A stretch of 64,000 bases of DNA from Streptomyces sp. NBC_01381 (GCF_026340305.1 NZ_JAPEPI010000003.1:124001-188000), one strand, 5' to 3'. Shown: positions 7,601 through 16,973, counted from the first letter of the stretch. Translations and numbers: made by a program. Notes: a model not told the origin generated them from the letters alone.

Positions 7601-9710
7601 GTGGCCCGTACTTCGTTGGACCTGGATGAACTCGTCGAGCACTGGACGCTGTTGAAGGACGAGCAGGTGCTCGTGTCCGGCAAGCGTGGTGCGATGCGAC
7701 TGGGCTTCGCCGTGCTGCTGAAGTTCCATACGCAGTACGGCCGGTTTCCCCGGAACCGGGCAGAACTGCCCGGTGAGGCCGTGGAGTTCGTCGCCCGTCA
7801 GGTGCAGGTCCCTGCCTCGGAGCTGGAGTCCTACGACTGGACGGGCCGCACGGTCGAGTACCACCGTGCGCAGATCCGGGGGCACCTAGGCTTCCGTGAG
7901 TGCAGCGTCGCGGACGCGAAGCTGACGGCGTATGTGGCTGAGCACGTCGCGCACAAGGAACGCAGACCCGAGCAGGTGCGGGTGGAACCACTGGCGCGCT
8001 GCCGCGCGGAGAGCATCGAGCCGCCCACGTCGGGCCGGTGCGACCGGATCGTGGGGGCCGCTCTGCGGGCGGCCGAGGAGTCGCTGACTGCTCAGATCTC
8101 CTCGCGGCTGACCGTGGAGAGCATCGAGCGGATCGTGGCTCGGGCGACTGGCGCCGACCAGGACGACGCCGGACCCGCGGGTGGCGGTGCGGAGGGCGAG
8201 GACGCGCCGCCGGTGCTGACGAAGGCCAAGGAAGCGCCGGGCAATGTGAGCCTGGAGACGATGCTCACCGAGATCGACAAGCTCCTGGCGGTGCGGGCGA
8301 TCGGTCTGCCACGGGATCTGTTCATCGACGTCGCGCCGAAGGCGGTGGCGGGCTGGCGGGCGCGGGCCGCGGTGGAGTCGCCTTCCCATCTACGGACGCA
8401 TCCGGTGGCGCTGCGGGTGACCTTGCTGGCCGCGCTGCTGCACGAGCGGGAACGGGAGATCACCGACACGCTGGTGGAGCTGCTGATCTCCACGGTGCAC
8501 CGGATCGGGGCGCGGGCGGAGAAGAAGGTCACTGAGCAGCTCATCAACGCGTTCAAGAACGTATCGGGTAAGGAGAACATCCTCTTCAAGCTCGCCAAGA
8601 CATCGCTCGGCACCCCGGAGGGGAACGTCCGCCAGGTCGTGTTCCCGGCGGTGTCCGGGGGCGAGGCAACGCTGCGGGGGCTCGTGCACGAGTTCAAGAC
8701 CCGCGGGCCGGTGTACCGGCGCACGGTGCAGACCACGCTGAAGGCGTCCTACACCAACCACTACCGGCGCGGGCTGATCAAGCTGCTGGACGTGCTGGAG
8801 TTCCGTTCCAGCAATCACGCCCACCGGCCGGTGATCGAGGCCCTGGCGCTGGTGGCGCGGTACGCGAACGCGGGGAACACGACGTACTACCCGCTGGGCG
8901 AGACGCCGCCGGTCCACAAGGCGATGGGCGGGGACTGGGTGGAGGTCGTGCACCGCGCCGACAAGCGGGGCCGGCGCCGGGTGGTGGCACTCGCGCTACG
9001 GCGGCCGTGGGGTGCTCATCTACTGGCACGTGGAGAAGAAGTCGCTGGCCATCCACTCCCAGCTGATCAACTGCACCGCGTCCGAGGTCGCCGCGATGAT
9101 CGAGGGCGCGATGCGGCACGGAACCACGATGGACGTGGAGGCCAACTACACGGACTCGCATGGCCAGTCGGCAATCGGGTTCGGCATCACGAGACTGCTC
9201 AGCTTCGACCTGCTGCCGCGTATCAAGCGGATCAACAAGGTCAAGCTGTACCGGGCCGTGGCCGGCGAGCCGGATGCCTACCCACAGCTGACCCCGGCGC
9301 TGACCCGCGCGATCCGCTGGGAACTCATCGCCCAGCAGTACGACCAGATGATCAAGTACGCCACGGCGATCCGTACCCGCAACGCTTCCCACCCCACCTA
9401 CGCGGCGATGCTGGAAGTCGGCCGTGCCCAGAAGACCATCTTCGTGGCCCGCTACCTGCGGCTGCGGGACCTTCAACGGGAGATCGAGGAGGGCCTGAAC
9501 GTCATGGAGGCCTCCAACGGCGCCAACTCTGTGATCGCCTACGGCAAGGAAGGGGAGATCGCCTCCAACCGGCGTGACGAGCAGGAGATGTTCGTTCTGT
9601 GCCTGCGGATTCTGCAATCGGCCCTGGTCTACGTGAACACCCTGATGCTCCAGGACATCCTCGGCGAATCGGAGTGGGTCGACCTCCTCACGCCCGCCGG
9701 CCGGCGCCTG
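7601..9710 (+). pseudogene. Tn3-family transposase (DUF4158 type), internally deleted and 3' truncated
   Basis: The GTG at 7601 opens a DUF4158 N-terminal domain (ARTSLDLDELVEHWTLLKDE). The frame continues with Tn3 TnpA sequence as far as GGDWVEVVHRADKRGRRRVV at about 8985. The text then jumps, in another frame, to WHSRYGGRGVLIYWHVEKKS (from 8988), CTASEVAAMIEGAMRHG, NYTDSHGQS and DEQEMFVLCLRILQSALVYV. Several hundred residues between these blocks are missing, including the SDSK-type region carrying the first catalytic Asp, so the protein is inactive. Homology stops near 9710, before the usual C-terminus. GGGGTC at 7551 resembles the outer end of a Tn3 terminal repeat, but no partner was found. 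Confidence 0.85.
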
Positions 9711-9798
9711 CCGTCACCGTACCCGGGCCGCGGATACCGGCGGGTGTCTACGAACGGACGTTGGGTGGGGGCAGCATTGCGGCAGGTTAGGGGTAAAG

Positions 9799-12108
9799 GT
9801 GCGGCAACGGTGGATGGTGACGTGGCTGCTGTGTGTCGCCGTGACCGCGGGCCTGCTCATCGTGTGGAGAGTGAGCCCCGAGGACATCGGGAACGCTGCC
9901 TCCGTGGTGGCGGCCGTGGTCGGCCTGTTCGGTGTGATGGCGGTGTGGGCATGGCGCCGTAACCCACGGCACGGCCGCTCGACTTCCGGACAGGTAGCGG
10001 AGGCCGCGATGGTGCTAGCGCGGCTGGTGCGCCGACAGTGGCAGGACGAGGCGGTGCTGCGGCAGCTGTTCGACCCGGCGCCGCTGCCCGTACTGTGGAC
10101 CGACTGCTCACTTCGTGACATCAGCGACCACCGACAGCTGATCGGTGACCCGGTCGCCTGCCGGGCCGACGCACCGCAGGAACTGGCGGCCGCCTTCCGT
10201 GCCCTTCCACGGCGCCGACTGGTCGTCCTGGGGGCGGCCGGATCGGGCAAGACCACCTTCGCGGTGCTACTCACCCTCGCTCTGCTCAACGACCGCGATA
10301 CGGACGAGCCCGTACCTGCACTGCTGTCTCTGGCCACGTTCGACCCGTCACGCGACAGCGTGCCCGTATGGCTGCGGCGCCGGATCGCCGCGGACTACCC
10401 GGCTCTGGCCGACACCGACAACTTCGGGCCCAGCGCAATCGAGGACCTGCTCGCCGAAGGCCGGATCCTGCCCGTGCTCGACGCTCTCGACGAGCGCCCC
10501 TGTTCCAGCCGCGCCGTCGTCCTAAGTGCGCTCAACGATGCCCTGGACCCGCACACTCCCCTGGTGCTCACCTGTCGCACCACCGACTACGCCACGGCTG
10601 CGGCCCAGGCCGGCGTTCTGTCCGGCGCCGCAGCCATCACCCCCGCCCCCGTCCGCGCCGACGATGCCCTCGCCCTGCTGCGTCTGGCCACCCCGCCCGG
10701 CCCGCGCCAAGACGCCTGGAACACGGTGTCCGAGCATCTGGCGCGCGAGCCTCAGGGCGCGGCCGCGCAGGCTCTGGCGAGTCCCCTGACCGTGGCGCTG
10801 GCTCGCTCCGTCTACGCGGATGCTCCCGGAGACCCGGCCGAACTGGCCGACGCACGCCGCTTTTCTACCGGTGCCGCAGTGGAGCACCACCTCCTGGACA
10901 GCGTCGTTCCGGCCCTCTACGCACGTGCCCAGCGGCAGGACCCCACCAGGCGCTGGGATCCTCCACGCGCCCACCGGTACCTGACCTATCTGGCCTCCCG
11001 CCTCCATCGGCACGGCACGTATGACCTGTCCTGGTGGCAGACATATCGTTGGGTCCCGGTTCTCGCCCGCCCGTCGATCCGTGCCGTTATCTGGGCTCTT
11101 CCCGTGGTGGCGCTGTGCGCTCTGAGCGGCCCTTGGCCAGGGGTTTCGGAGCTGGTGACCTGGGGGGTGGCCCTGCTCTCCTTCCAGTGCGCCGGTGCTT
11201 GGACAGCGAGCCGTGGCTGGAGCGCGGCCCGGCCGATCACTGCGGCCGGGCTCATTGCTGCCTGCGCCGGGTTGGCTGGGGTGACGGCGGGCGGCGTGTG
11301 CGACCTGAAAGACCATGAGCCATGGTTCAGCGTTCAAGGCGCCGAAGCCCTCGGGCTGTGGCTCATGTTCCTCGTGATTGCGCTGAGTGCTGGCCTGCCC
11401 GCGCCTCCGCGCCTGCCCAGCCGGGGAACCCTGACTCTGGGCCACTGGCGTCGGCGCCTGCTCCGCGCCGCTGCAACAGTTCTTGGTGCCGCTGTCCTCG
11501 GCGTTGCGGTCCTGACCCTCTACGCACTGGTCATCAGCGACTTCAGCTCGCCTGTGACCTGGCAGAGCCTTCTGGCCGCAGGGCAGGCCGGGCTCGCGCT
11601 CGGAGCTCTGCTTGGCGCGGCGCAAGCCATGCTGCAGTGGGTACGGCGCAGTACGACCGACCAGGACATCATCACTGCGGGATCGTCAGTTCGGGCCGAC
11701 CGGCTCATCACGTTGGTCAGCGGTGCAACGGCCGTGTGCTGCGGCGTTCTGGTGCATCAAGCGCTCAACGGCCTTTTCTGGGATGTCTGGTATCCGGTGG
11801 ACATCATGCTGCCGTGGTACGGCCCTCTTGCTCTGGCGGCGGCTCTGGCGGCCCATGCATGGCCCCACTACACCGCCGCGCGGGGCCTGCTGGCCGCAGG
11901 CGACCGCCTGCCGTGGCGGCTGCAGTCCTTCCTCGCCGATGCCCACCGACTGGGAGTCTTGCGCCAGGTAGGTCCTGTCTACCAGTTTCGTCACGCACGC
12001 CTGCAGCAGCATCTCGCCGTAGGACATGTCCACCTACCCAGCACACGCAATCCAACGACACGGCTCGGGTCCCCTCAGGTCGGTGAACCTCCGACGACGG
12101 GCGGATGA
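9799..12108 (+). CDS. NACHT-domain NTPase with N-terminal anchor and multi-pass C-terminal region
   Basis: A 769-residue protein with two N-terminal hydrophobic helices (residues 6-25 and 34-52), then a STAND/NACHT NTPase module. The Walker A motif GAAGSGKTT is at 145-153 and the Walker B-like motif LPVLDALDE at 224-232, followed by a sensor-like LVLTCRTTDYA. From about 410 to 700 there are eight or so hydrophobic segments (AVIWALPVVALCALSG, LLAAGQAGLALGALLGAAQA, GPLALAAALAAHAW), then a soluble tail (VYQFRHARLQQHLA) typical of Streptomyces NACHT proteins. Bacterial NACHT proteins are often antiphage sensors, but the role of this membrane-anchored class is not established. It is intact while its flanks (TnpA remnant left, resolvase remnant right) are decayed. 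Confidence 0.85.
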   Translation: MRQRWMVTWLLCVAVTAGLLIVWRVSPEDIGNAASVVAAVVGLFGVMAVWAWRRNPRHGRSTSGQVAEAAMVLARLVRRQWQDEAVLRQLFDPAPLPVLWTDCSLRDISDHRQLIGDPVACRADAPQELAAAFRALPRRRLVVLGAAGSGKTTFAVLLTLALLNDRDTDEPVPALLSLATFDPSRDSVPVWLRRRIAADYPALADTDNFGPSAIEDLLAEGRILPVLDALDERPCSSRAVVLSALNDALDPHTPLVLTCRTTDYATAAAQAGVLSGAAAITPAPVRADDALALLRLATPPGPRQDAWNTVSEHLAREPQGAAAQALASPLTVALARSVYADAPGDPAELADARRFSTGAAVEHHLLDSVVPALYARAQRQDPTRRWDPPRAHRYLTYLASRLHRHGTYDLSWWQTYRWVPVLARPSIRAVIWALPVVALCALSGPWPGVSELVTWGVALLSFQCAGAWTASRGWSAARPITAAGLIAACAGLAGVTAGGVCDLKDHEPWFSVQGAEALGLWLMFLVIALSAGLPAPPRLPSRGTLTLGHWRRRLLRAAATVLGAAVLGVAVLTLYALVISDFSSPVTWQSLLAAGQAGLALGALLGAAQAMLQWVRRSTTDQDIITAGSSVRADRLITLVSGATAVCCGVLVHQALNGLFWDVWYPVDIMLPWYGPLALAAALAAHAWPHYTAARGLLAAGDRLPWRLQSFLADAHRLGVLRQVGPVYQFRHARLQQHLAVGHVHLPSTRNPTTRLGSPQVGEPPTTGG

Positions 12109-12171
12109 GCCCAGCTGTTCTGTCGCAGCGAAGGTTGAGCGCTTCTCGTCGAGGGCTGAGCGGGGAAGCCT

Positions 12172-12537
12172 ATGGATGCGCTGCACGAGGCGCTTGACAC
12201 GACCACGCCCGGCGGGCGCTTGGTCTTCCACGTGTTCGCGGCGCTGGCGGAGTTCATCCGCGAACTCATCGTGCAGGGCACCAACGAGGGCCATGGACGC
12301 CGCTCGAGCCCACGGCGCCCGGCTCGGCCGCCCGCCGGCGATGACGGAGGAACAGGTACGTCACGCCCGCGACTGCTTGCCCGCCCGGAGAACACCGTCA
12401 CCTCAATCGCGAAGCTTCTCGGCGTCTCCAGGAACACGATCTACAACTACGTGCCCGAACTGAAGGGCGGTCGCCTCGCACTCGCTGAGGCGACGAGCAC
12501 GCCGGAACTGCCCCAACCCACCAGGTCCAAGGACTGA
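12172..12537 (+). pseudogene. Serine resolvase/invertase remnant
   Basis: The sequence starts inside the catalytic domain (LDTTTPGGRLVFHVFAALAE, FIRELIVQGTNEG). It shifts frame to DAARAHGARLGRPPAMTEEQ and VRHARD, then shifts back to LARPENTVTSIAKLLGVSRN and TIYNYVPELKGGR, the helix-turn-helix of Tn3-type resolvases. Two compensating frameshifts and loss of the N-terminal Ser nucleophile region make it non-functional. It is the likely resolvase partner of the Tn3-type transposase remnant upstream, with the NACHT gene between them. Confidence 0.75.
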
Positions 12538-12775
12538 TCACCGCCGTTTGCGCCGGAGACAGCATTCTGACGCTTCGACAGATCAGCACCCACGACCAGC
12601 ATCATGCCGCTGTGCCGAGGTCCAGTAGTCGGCACCGGCGTAGCCGGATGACGGGGTGAGTGGGGTCGGTCGAAGCTGCCTGGTCGGCACAAGCGAGGCA
12701 AGCGGCTTGTCACGCACTCTCATGCGGCAGCATTCATGTCGCTGGCTACGGAGGGTGCATGACAGGCCCGATGGC

Positions 12776-13864
12776 TCATTGGATGAGGTCGGTGTGCGGA
12801 TGCTCGGGGGAGGTCGGGCAGACGTAGAGCTGCATGTTGTCGGTGCTGCCCACTTCGACCGCAGTCGGCTGCGAGGGGTCTTGGCCGGCGTAATGGGCGG
12901 CGTAGGCGGCGGCCTGGTCTTCGGACGGCGCCCAGCTGCGTCCCTCACCACCGTCCCATTCGAAGGAAGCGATGGTCAGCAGCGGGACCATCTGCACATC
13001 GCAGACAGTGCAGTATCGGCGATACGGGTCGGTGCGGCCCCACGGGGGCCAGCCGCCGACCTTCCAGCCGGGAGCGTCAGCCAGCTCGCAGTCATAGAAG
13101 TCCCGCGGATAGTCCCCATAGGTGCTGTCCACATAGGCGCTGTCCACGCCGACGCCGGCTGCCTGCCACCTGCTCCGGTCCTCCACCATCAGCCGCATCT
13201 CCGGGCTCAGATCGAGGCTGTCGGGGTACTCGGTGATCGCTTCTGGTGCCAGCACGCACGGCTCCGGCACATAGCCCGGATAGTTCGCCTCGTACGGTTC
13301 CGGCGGTGTGGCGAGGATGTCGACGACCGCGGCGGCGGACCGCCAGAACAGCGCGGTCGACGGCTTGTAATCCGGTTCATGGTCGTAGGGGCACCAGAGA
13401 ATCTGGAGCAGATCGGCCTGGCCGGGCGGCCGCAACAGGGGTATGTCGCGCAGATACAGCTGAGCCACGGGCAGCATGGGGACCGGGCAGTCCGCCGGCC
13501 ACGGAGGGCTGGCGTCGAGTCGCTCCGCGAGCCTCGCGGCGCTCCGTTCCTTGAGCGCCTCCTCCTCGGGCGTCAGCTCGAAGTCACCGGAATCAGGGCG
13601 CCACCGGGCCTGCATGCGTCTCTCAAGCCGCACTATGGCCGGCGACCGGCGGAACCCACTGTCACGGTGCAGGTGCGAGCTTTCGCAGTGCGGCCACGGC
13701 TCCTCGGCCGGCCACAGCAACGGCCCGCCGACCGAACTCTCCCTGACCGAAGGCGACCCTGGGCGAGGATGCAGCCGAATCGCAGGACGCGCCAAAGAAG
13801 CCAGCTCAGAAAAGACCGCGCTCACATCTACAGGCCGCGGCGGAGTCGTACGTACGAAGACCAT
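12776..13864 (-). CDS. DUF1963 (YwqG-like) domain protein
   Basis: The protein has about 362 residues from the ATG at 13864 (MVFVRTTPPRPVDVS); an ATG eight codons upstream is also possible. DUF1963 features include GGPLLWPAEEPWPHC near the N-terminus, PVAQLYLRDIPLLRPPGQAD, LQILWCPYDHE, GWKVGGWPPWGRTDP, and the C-terminal strand NMQLYVCPTSP. The family fold is known (YwqG) but its biochemical role is not. A vestigial C-terminus of a second copy lies immediately upstream (13933-14061). Confidence 0.8.
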   Translation of the reverse strand: MVFVRTTPPRPVDVSAVFSELASLARPAIRLHPRPGSPSVRESSVGGPLLWPAEEPWPHCESSHLHRDSGFRRSPAIVRLERRMQARWRPDSGDFELTPEEEALKERSAARLAERLDASPPWPADCPVPMLPVAQLYLRDIPLLRPPGQADLLQILWCPYDHEPDYKPSTALFWRSAAAVVDILATPPEPYEANYPGYVPEPCVLAPEAITEYPDSLDLSPEMRLMVEDRSRWQAAGVGVDSAYVDSTYGDYPRDFYDCELADAPGWKVGGWPPWGRTDPYRRYCTVCDVQMVPLLTIASFEWDGGEGRSWAPSEDQAAAYAAHYAGQDPSQPTAVEVGSTDNMQLYVCPTSPEHPHTDLIQ

Positions 13865-13932
13865 GCCGGTGATCCTGCCACCAGCCACCGACAGTCCCCT
13901 GCCCCCTCAATCGGCGCCGTTCGCGTCGGTGC

Positions 13933-14061
13933 TCAGCTGGTCAAGTCCAACTCCGGGCAGACGTAAAGCTGCAGATGGTTGGCATCGGAAACCTGGACGC
14001 CCGGCGGGTGCATCTGCCCCAGAGCCGTGTTCGATACCTCGAACGGCCTCAGGGCGAGGCC
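13933..14061 (-). pseudogene. C-terminal remnant of a second DUF1963 gene
   Basis: A minus-strand frame ending at the TGA 13933-13935 reads ALGQMHPPGVQVSDANHLQL followed by YVCPELDLTS. It parallels the end of the neighbouring DUF1963 protein (AVEVGSTDNMQLYVCPTSP). Only about 40 residues remain, with no start codon. The upstream boundary falls at the end of the SRPBCC gene, so an insertion or deletion replaced the rest. Confidence 0.6.
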
Positions 14062-14514
14062 TCACCGGGGTGCTCCCGCCTCCAGAATGCCCTTCAGGGT
14101 CCGCTCGTCCCTGGGCATCTCCTTGCGTACGTGCGGGCGCACCACGAGGGGGACCAGCGCCTTGCCGATGCCGTGGCCCTCGAAGTCGAGGGCGAGCGTC
14201 AGACGTGAATGCTCGCCGTTGTCGATCGGCTCGATCGTGCCCTGGACATCGCCGCGCACCGGGCCGTCGATACCGTGGATGTGCCAACTCCTCGGCGGAT
14301 CAAGGTCGATGACCTGCATTGTGGTGACCATCTCCCGACGCCCCATCCGTCGCGTCACGGCGACCTTCGAGCCGGCGGTGATCGGCGCGTCACCCAGGAG
14401 GCGGACCGAGACGGCGCTCTCCTGCCAGTCGGGCAGGTGGGTCGGGTCGGTCACGTAGGAGAAGACCTCCTCGGGGCTGCGGGAAATGTCGATGGATTCC
14501 TTGATGGTGGACAT
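14062..14514 (-). CDS. SRPBCC-family protein (polyketide cyclase/dehydrase-like)
   Basis: A 150-residue START-like single-domain protein: MSTIKESIDISRSPEEVFSY, DPTHLPDWQESAVSVRLLGD, and the C-terminal helix ALVPLVVRPHVRKEMPRDER. The family forms a hydrophobic ligand-binding cavity and includes cyclases and stress-induced lipid-binding proteins; no ligand can be predicted. AAAGAGGG precedes the ATG. It is transcribed away from the cyclodipeptide synthase operon and is unlikely to be part of it. Confidence 0.85.
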   Translation of the reverse strand: MSTIKESIDISRSPEEVFSYVTDPTHLPDWQESAVSVRLLGDAPITAGSKVAVTRRMGRREMVTTMQVIDLDPPRSWHIHGIDGPVRGDVQGTIEPIDNGEHSRLTLALDFEGHGIGKALVPLVVRPHVRKEMPRDERTLKGILEAGAPR

Positions 14515-14783
14515 TTTGCCCTCTTTATTGCCTTCTTCGTACCCGTTGTCACTTCACACAAATAATCCCATGACGGGCGGAAAGTCGCCATCGTCACGAA
14601 ATGCGGCGACGCCGAGGTGCGCGAGAGTGCGGATGATCCAGCTTTCAACCTGCTGAAATGCCAGAGAGTTACTGCCTGGTTACCCCCCTGCGCGCACCCC
14701 TGTTCGGTTAGTTTCATGACGGCGTCGCCACACCGGGGGCACGGGGCCCCGCAGGGACTAGCGCGCCGTAGGGGACACACTCC

Positions 14784-15497
14784 TTGACCACCACCACGAC
14801 TGACATGATCAAGGCTCGTCCGTACACACCTCACTGCCAGGTCATCCACGACGACGGCGCACACGCCGTGATCGGCATCTCGCCCGGCAACAGCTACTTC
14901 ACGCACCGGCGGATCGCCGAACTGGCCGCCTGGGGGCTCGACCAGTTCGAGCAAGTGGATCTGATCTGGACCGACCTGCACGTCGCCGATATGTACGAAG
15001 CCCTGGGCTATCCGCTCGACGACGCGCGCCGTAAGGCGGTCAAGCAGCTGCGCGGAGTGCGCGCCAAGGCGAACGCCGCCGTCGCCAGCCTGGACCCGGA
15101 CGGCAAGCGCCTGCGGGGCAGGCCCATGTCCGCGCTGCTCGACCTGCCCGCCTACCGGCAGCTTCGCACCCACCTGGACGACCTGCTGGCCACCGACCGG
15201 GAGTTCCGCACGGTGTGCGACCAGTTGGTGGACGAGTTCCTCACCAACAAGGTGCTGGGCGGCCAAGCTCCCACCGATCGGCAGCGCGACGCGTGCCGCG
15301 CCTACGTCATCGCCGAAGCTCCCTTGTTCCTGGACACTCCGGCGATCCTCGATGTCCCGTCCTCGCTCAACTGCTACCACCAGGCCCTGCCGATGGCCGA
15401 CCTGCTGTACGCGAGGGGGCACGGCCTGCGGGCGTCCCGCAACCAGGGGCATGCCATCGTCACCCCCGCCGACGCCACCCAAGGGGAACTCGTATGA
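14784..15497 (+). CDS. tRNA-dependent cyclodipeptide synthase, Rv2275-like (NYH subfamily)
   Basis: The enzyme makes cyclodipeptides from two aminoacyl-tRNAs in the cytoplasm. The 237-residue sequence carries the hallmark GISPGNSYF with nucleophile Ser33. It also has Asn36, Tyr174 and Glu178 in YVIAEAPLF, and Tyr198-His199 in SLNCYHQ, which places it in the NYH subfamily. From memory it is strikingly close to the Mycobacterium tuberculosis cyclo-Tyr-Tyr synthase Rv2275 (RKAVKxxRGVRAK, LFLDTPAIL, SRNQGHAIVTP) but lacks that protein's long N-terminal extension. The TTG start is chosen because AGGGGA sits 8 bases upstream; an ATG seven codons in is the alternative. The stop codon overlaps the P450 start (ATGA), indicating translational coupling. 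Cyclo(Tyr-Tyr) is the predicted product by homology. Confidence 0.93.
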   Translation: MTTTTTDMIKARPYTPHCQVIHDDGAHAVIGISPGNSYFTHRRIAELAAWGLDQFEQVDLIWTDLHVADMYEALGYPLDDARRKAVKQLRGVRAKANAAVASLDPDGKRLRGRPMSALLDLPAYRQLRTHLDDLLATDREFRTVCDQLVDEFLTNKVLGGQAPTDRQRDACRAYVIAEAPLFLDTPAILDVPSSLNCYHQALPMADLLYARGHGLRASRNQGHAIVTPADATQGELV

Positions 15498-16684
15498 CCA
15501 CGGGCACCACACATCTGCTCGACTTCCCGTTCTCCCCACGCGGTGACCAGCTCCCGCCCGAGATCGAAACCCTGCTGCGCCGTGAGCCGATCAAGCGGGT
15601 CCGCACCATCGCCGGGGATACGGCCTGGCTGGTGTCGTCGTACGCCCTGTGCAAACAAGTGCTGGACGACGCCCGGTTCTCCCTCAAGGACACGTCCGCT
15701 GCGGGGGTGCCGCGCCAGTACGCGCTGACCATCCCGCCGGAGGTCGTCAACAACATGGGCAACATCACGGGGGCCGGGCTGCGCAAGGCCGTGATGAAAG
15801 CCCTGAACCCCAAGGCTGCTGGCCTGGGCGACTGGATGCGCGGCCATGCCGAACGGCTCGTCGACCAGCTCATGACGGAGGGAGCGCCGGCCGATCTCCG
15901 CCGAGGGTTCACCGTGCCCTATTCGACGGGGCTGCACTGCCGCATCCTGGGCATCCCGCCGGCAGACGCCGGTCTGCTGTACCGGTCGCTGCACATCGCG
16001 TTCATGAACAGCCCCCGGGAGATCCCCGGTGCCCGGATGAACTGGGACCGTGACATCGCCTACATGACGGACCGGCTGGACGACGCGGACGGCGGGCTGA
16101 TGGGCGACCTGGCCGCGCTGCGCGGGACGCCGGACTACGCCGACGTCAGTGACGAGATGCTGGCCACGGTCGGGGTGACGATGTTCGGCGCCGGAGTCAT
16201 CTCCGTCATGGGGTTCTTGACGATGGCGGTCGTGTCGCTGATCCAGCACCCCGAGCTGAAGGAGCACCTGGCCGCCGACCCGGGCCTGATCCCTGCCGCC
16301 GTGGACGAGCTGCTGCGCATCAACCTCTCCATTGCCGACGGGCTGCCCCGCATCGCGACAGGGGACGTCGAGCTGGGTGACATCACGGTGCGCAAGGGTG
16401 AGCTGGTGCTGGTCCTGGTCGAGGCCGCCAACCACGACCCGGACGAGTTCGCCGACCCGCACACCGTGCGCCTGGACCGGCCCAATGCGGGCGCGCATCT
16501 GTCGTTCGGCGGAGGGCAGCACTACTGCCCGGCGACCGCGCTGGGCAAAGCTCACGCCCAGACCGCGATCTCGGTTCTGCTGGACCGGATGCCCGCCCTG
16601 GACCTGGCCGTGCCGGTCGAGCAACTGGTGTGGCGCACCGGGTTCATGAAGCGCATCCCCGAGCGGCTGCCGATCACCTGGTGA
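15494..16684 (+). CDS. cyp121: Cytochrome P450, CYP121-like (mycocyclosin synthase family)
   Basis: A 396-residue P450, the same length as M. tuberculosis CYP121A1, and matching it in long stretches recalled from memory (PPEVVNNMGNI, GLRKAVMKA, TEGAPADLR, NWDRDI, FGAGVIS, RKGELVLVL, RIPERLP). CYP121A1 couples the two tyrosine rings of cyclo(Tyr-Tyr) to make mycocyclosin. The heme motif is FGGGQHYCP with Cys345. Active-site equivalents retained are Thr79, Asn87, Phe170, Trp184 and Ser237. The I helix lacks the usual acid-alcohol pair, as in CYP121. The CYP121 residues Gln385-Arg386 are Met385-Lys386 here, so substrate handling may differ. It is coupled to the upstream synthase by an ATGA overlap. 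Confidence 0.93.
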   Translation: MTTGTTHLLDFPFSPRGDQLPPEIETLLRREPIKRVRTIAGDTAWLVSSYALCKQVLDDARFSLKDTSAAGVPRQYALTIPPEVVNNMGNITGAGLRKAVMKALNPKAAGLGDWMRGHAERLVDQLMTEGAPADLRRGFTVPYSTGLHCRILGIPPADAGLLYRSLHIAFMNSPREIPGARMNWDRDIAYMTDRLDDADGGLMGDLAALRGTPDYADVSDEMLATVGVTMFGAGVISVMGFLTMAVVSLIQHPELKEHLAADPGLIPAAVDELLRINLSIADGLPRIATGDVELGDITVRKGELVLVLVEAANHDPDEFADPHTVRLDRPNAGAHLSFGGGQHYCPATALGKAHAQTAISVLLDRMPALDLAVPVEQLVWRTGFMKRIPERLPITW

Positions 16685-16712
16685 CCTTCACCGTGTGACA
16701 GCACACGGCAGC

Positions 16713-16743
16713 GCCCTCGGCCTTCCTCCGTCTGGCCGGGGGC
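16713..16743 (+). terminator. Hairpin downstream of the synthase-P450 operon
   Basis: The arms GCCCTCGGCC (16713-16722) and GGCCGGGGGC (16734-16743) pair with one G-U-type mismatch, 28 bases after the P450 stop. The following ~200 bases are unusually AT-rich (16865-16960) and probably hold the promoter of the PAP2-type gene. Confidence 0.5.
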
Positions 16744-16973
16744 ACTGTCGTGCCGGTTCACGGTGGCATTCGCGACACCGATGGCCGACGAAACCCGTCT
16801 GAACCACTCCGCTAACATGATCGAACTCACCAGGAGTGCCCTGATCGCCCGTACTTCACCAGAAAACCATGCTATCTAGCACGAAGAGTGAGCCAATTAA
16901 CCACAACTAACAAATCGGCCAAACATTGATATCTATAGCATCGCGAATATTTTCGCGGAGAAACTGCAGAAAA

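Noticed and set aside
14515..14783. Riboswitch or leader peptide before the cyclodipeptide synthase
   Set aside because: Looked for T-box-like or other conserved leader structure; nothing clear beyond a probable promoter and the AGGGGA ribosome-binding site.
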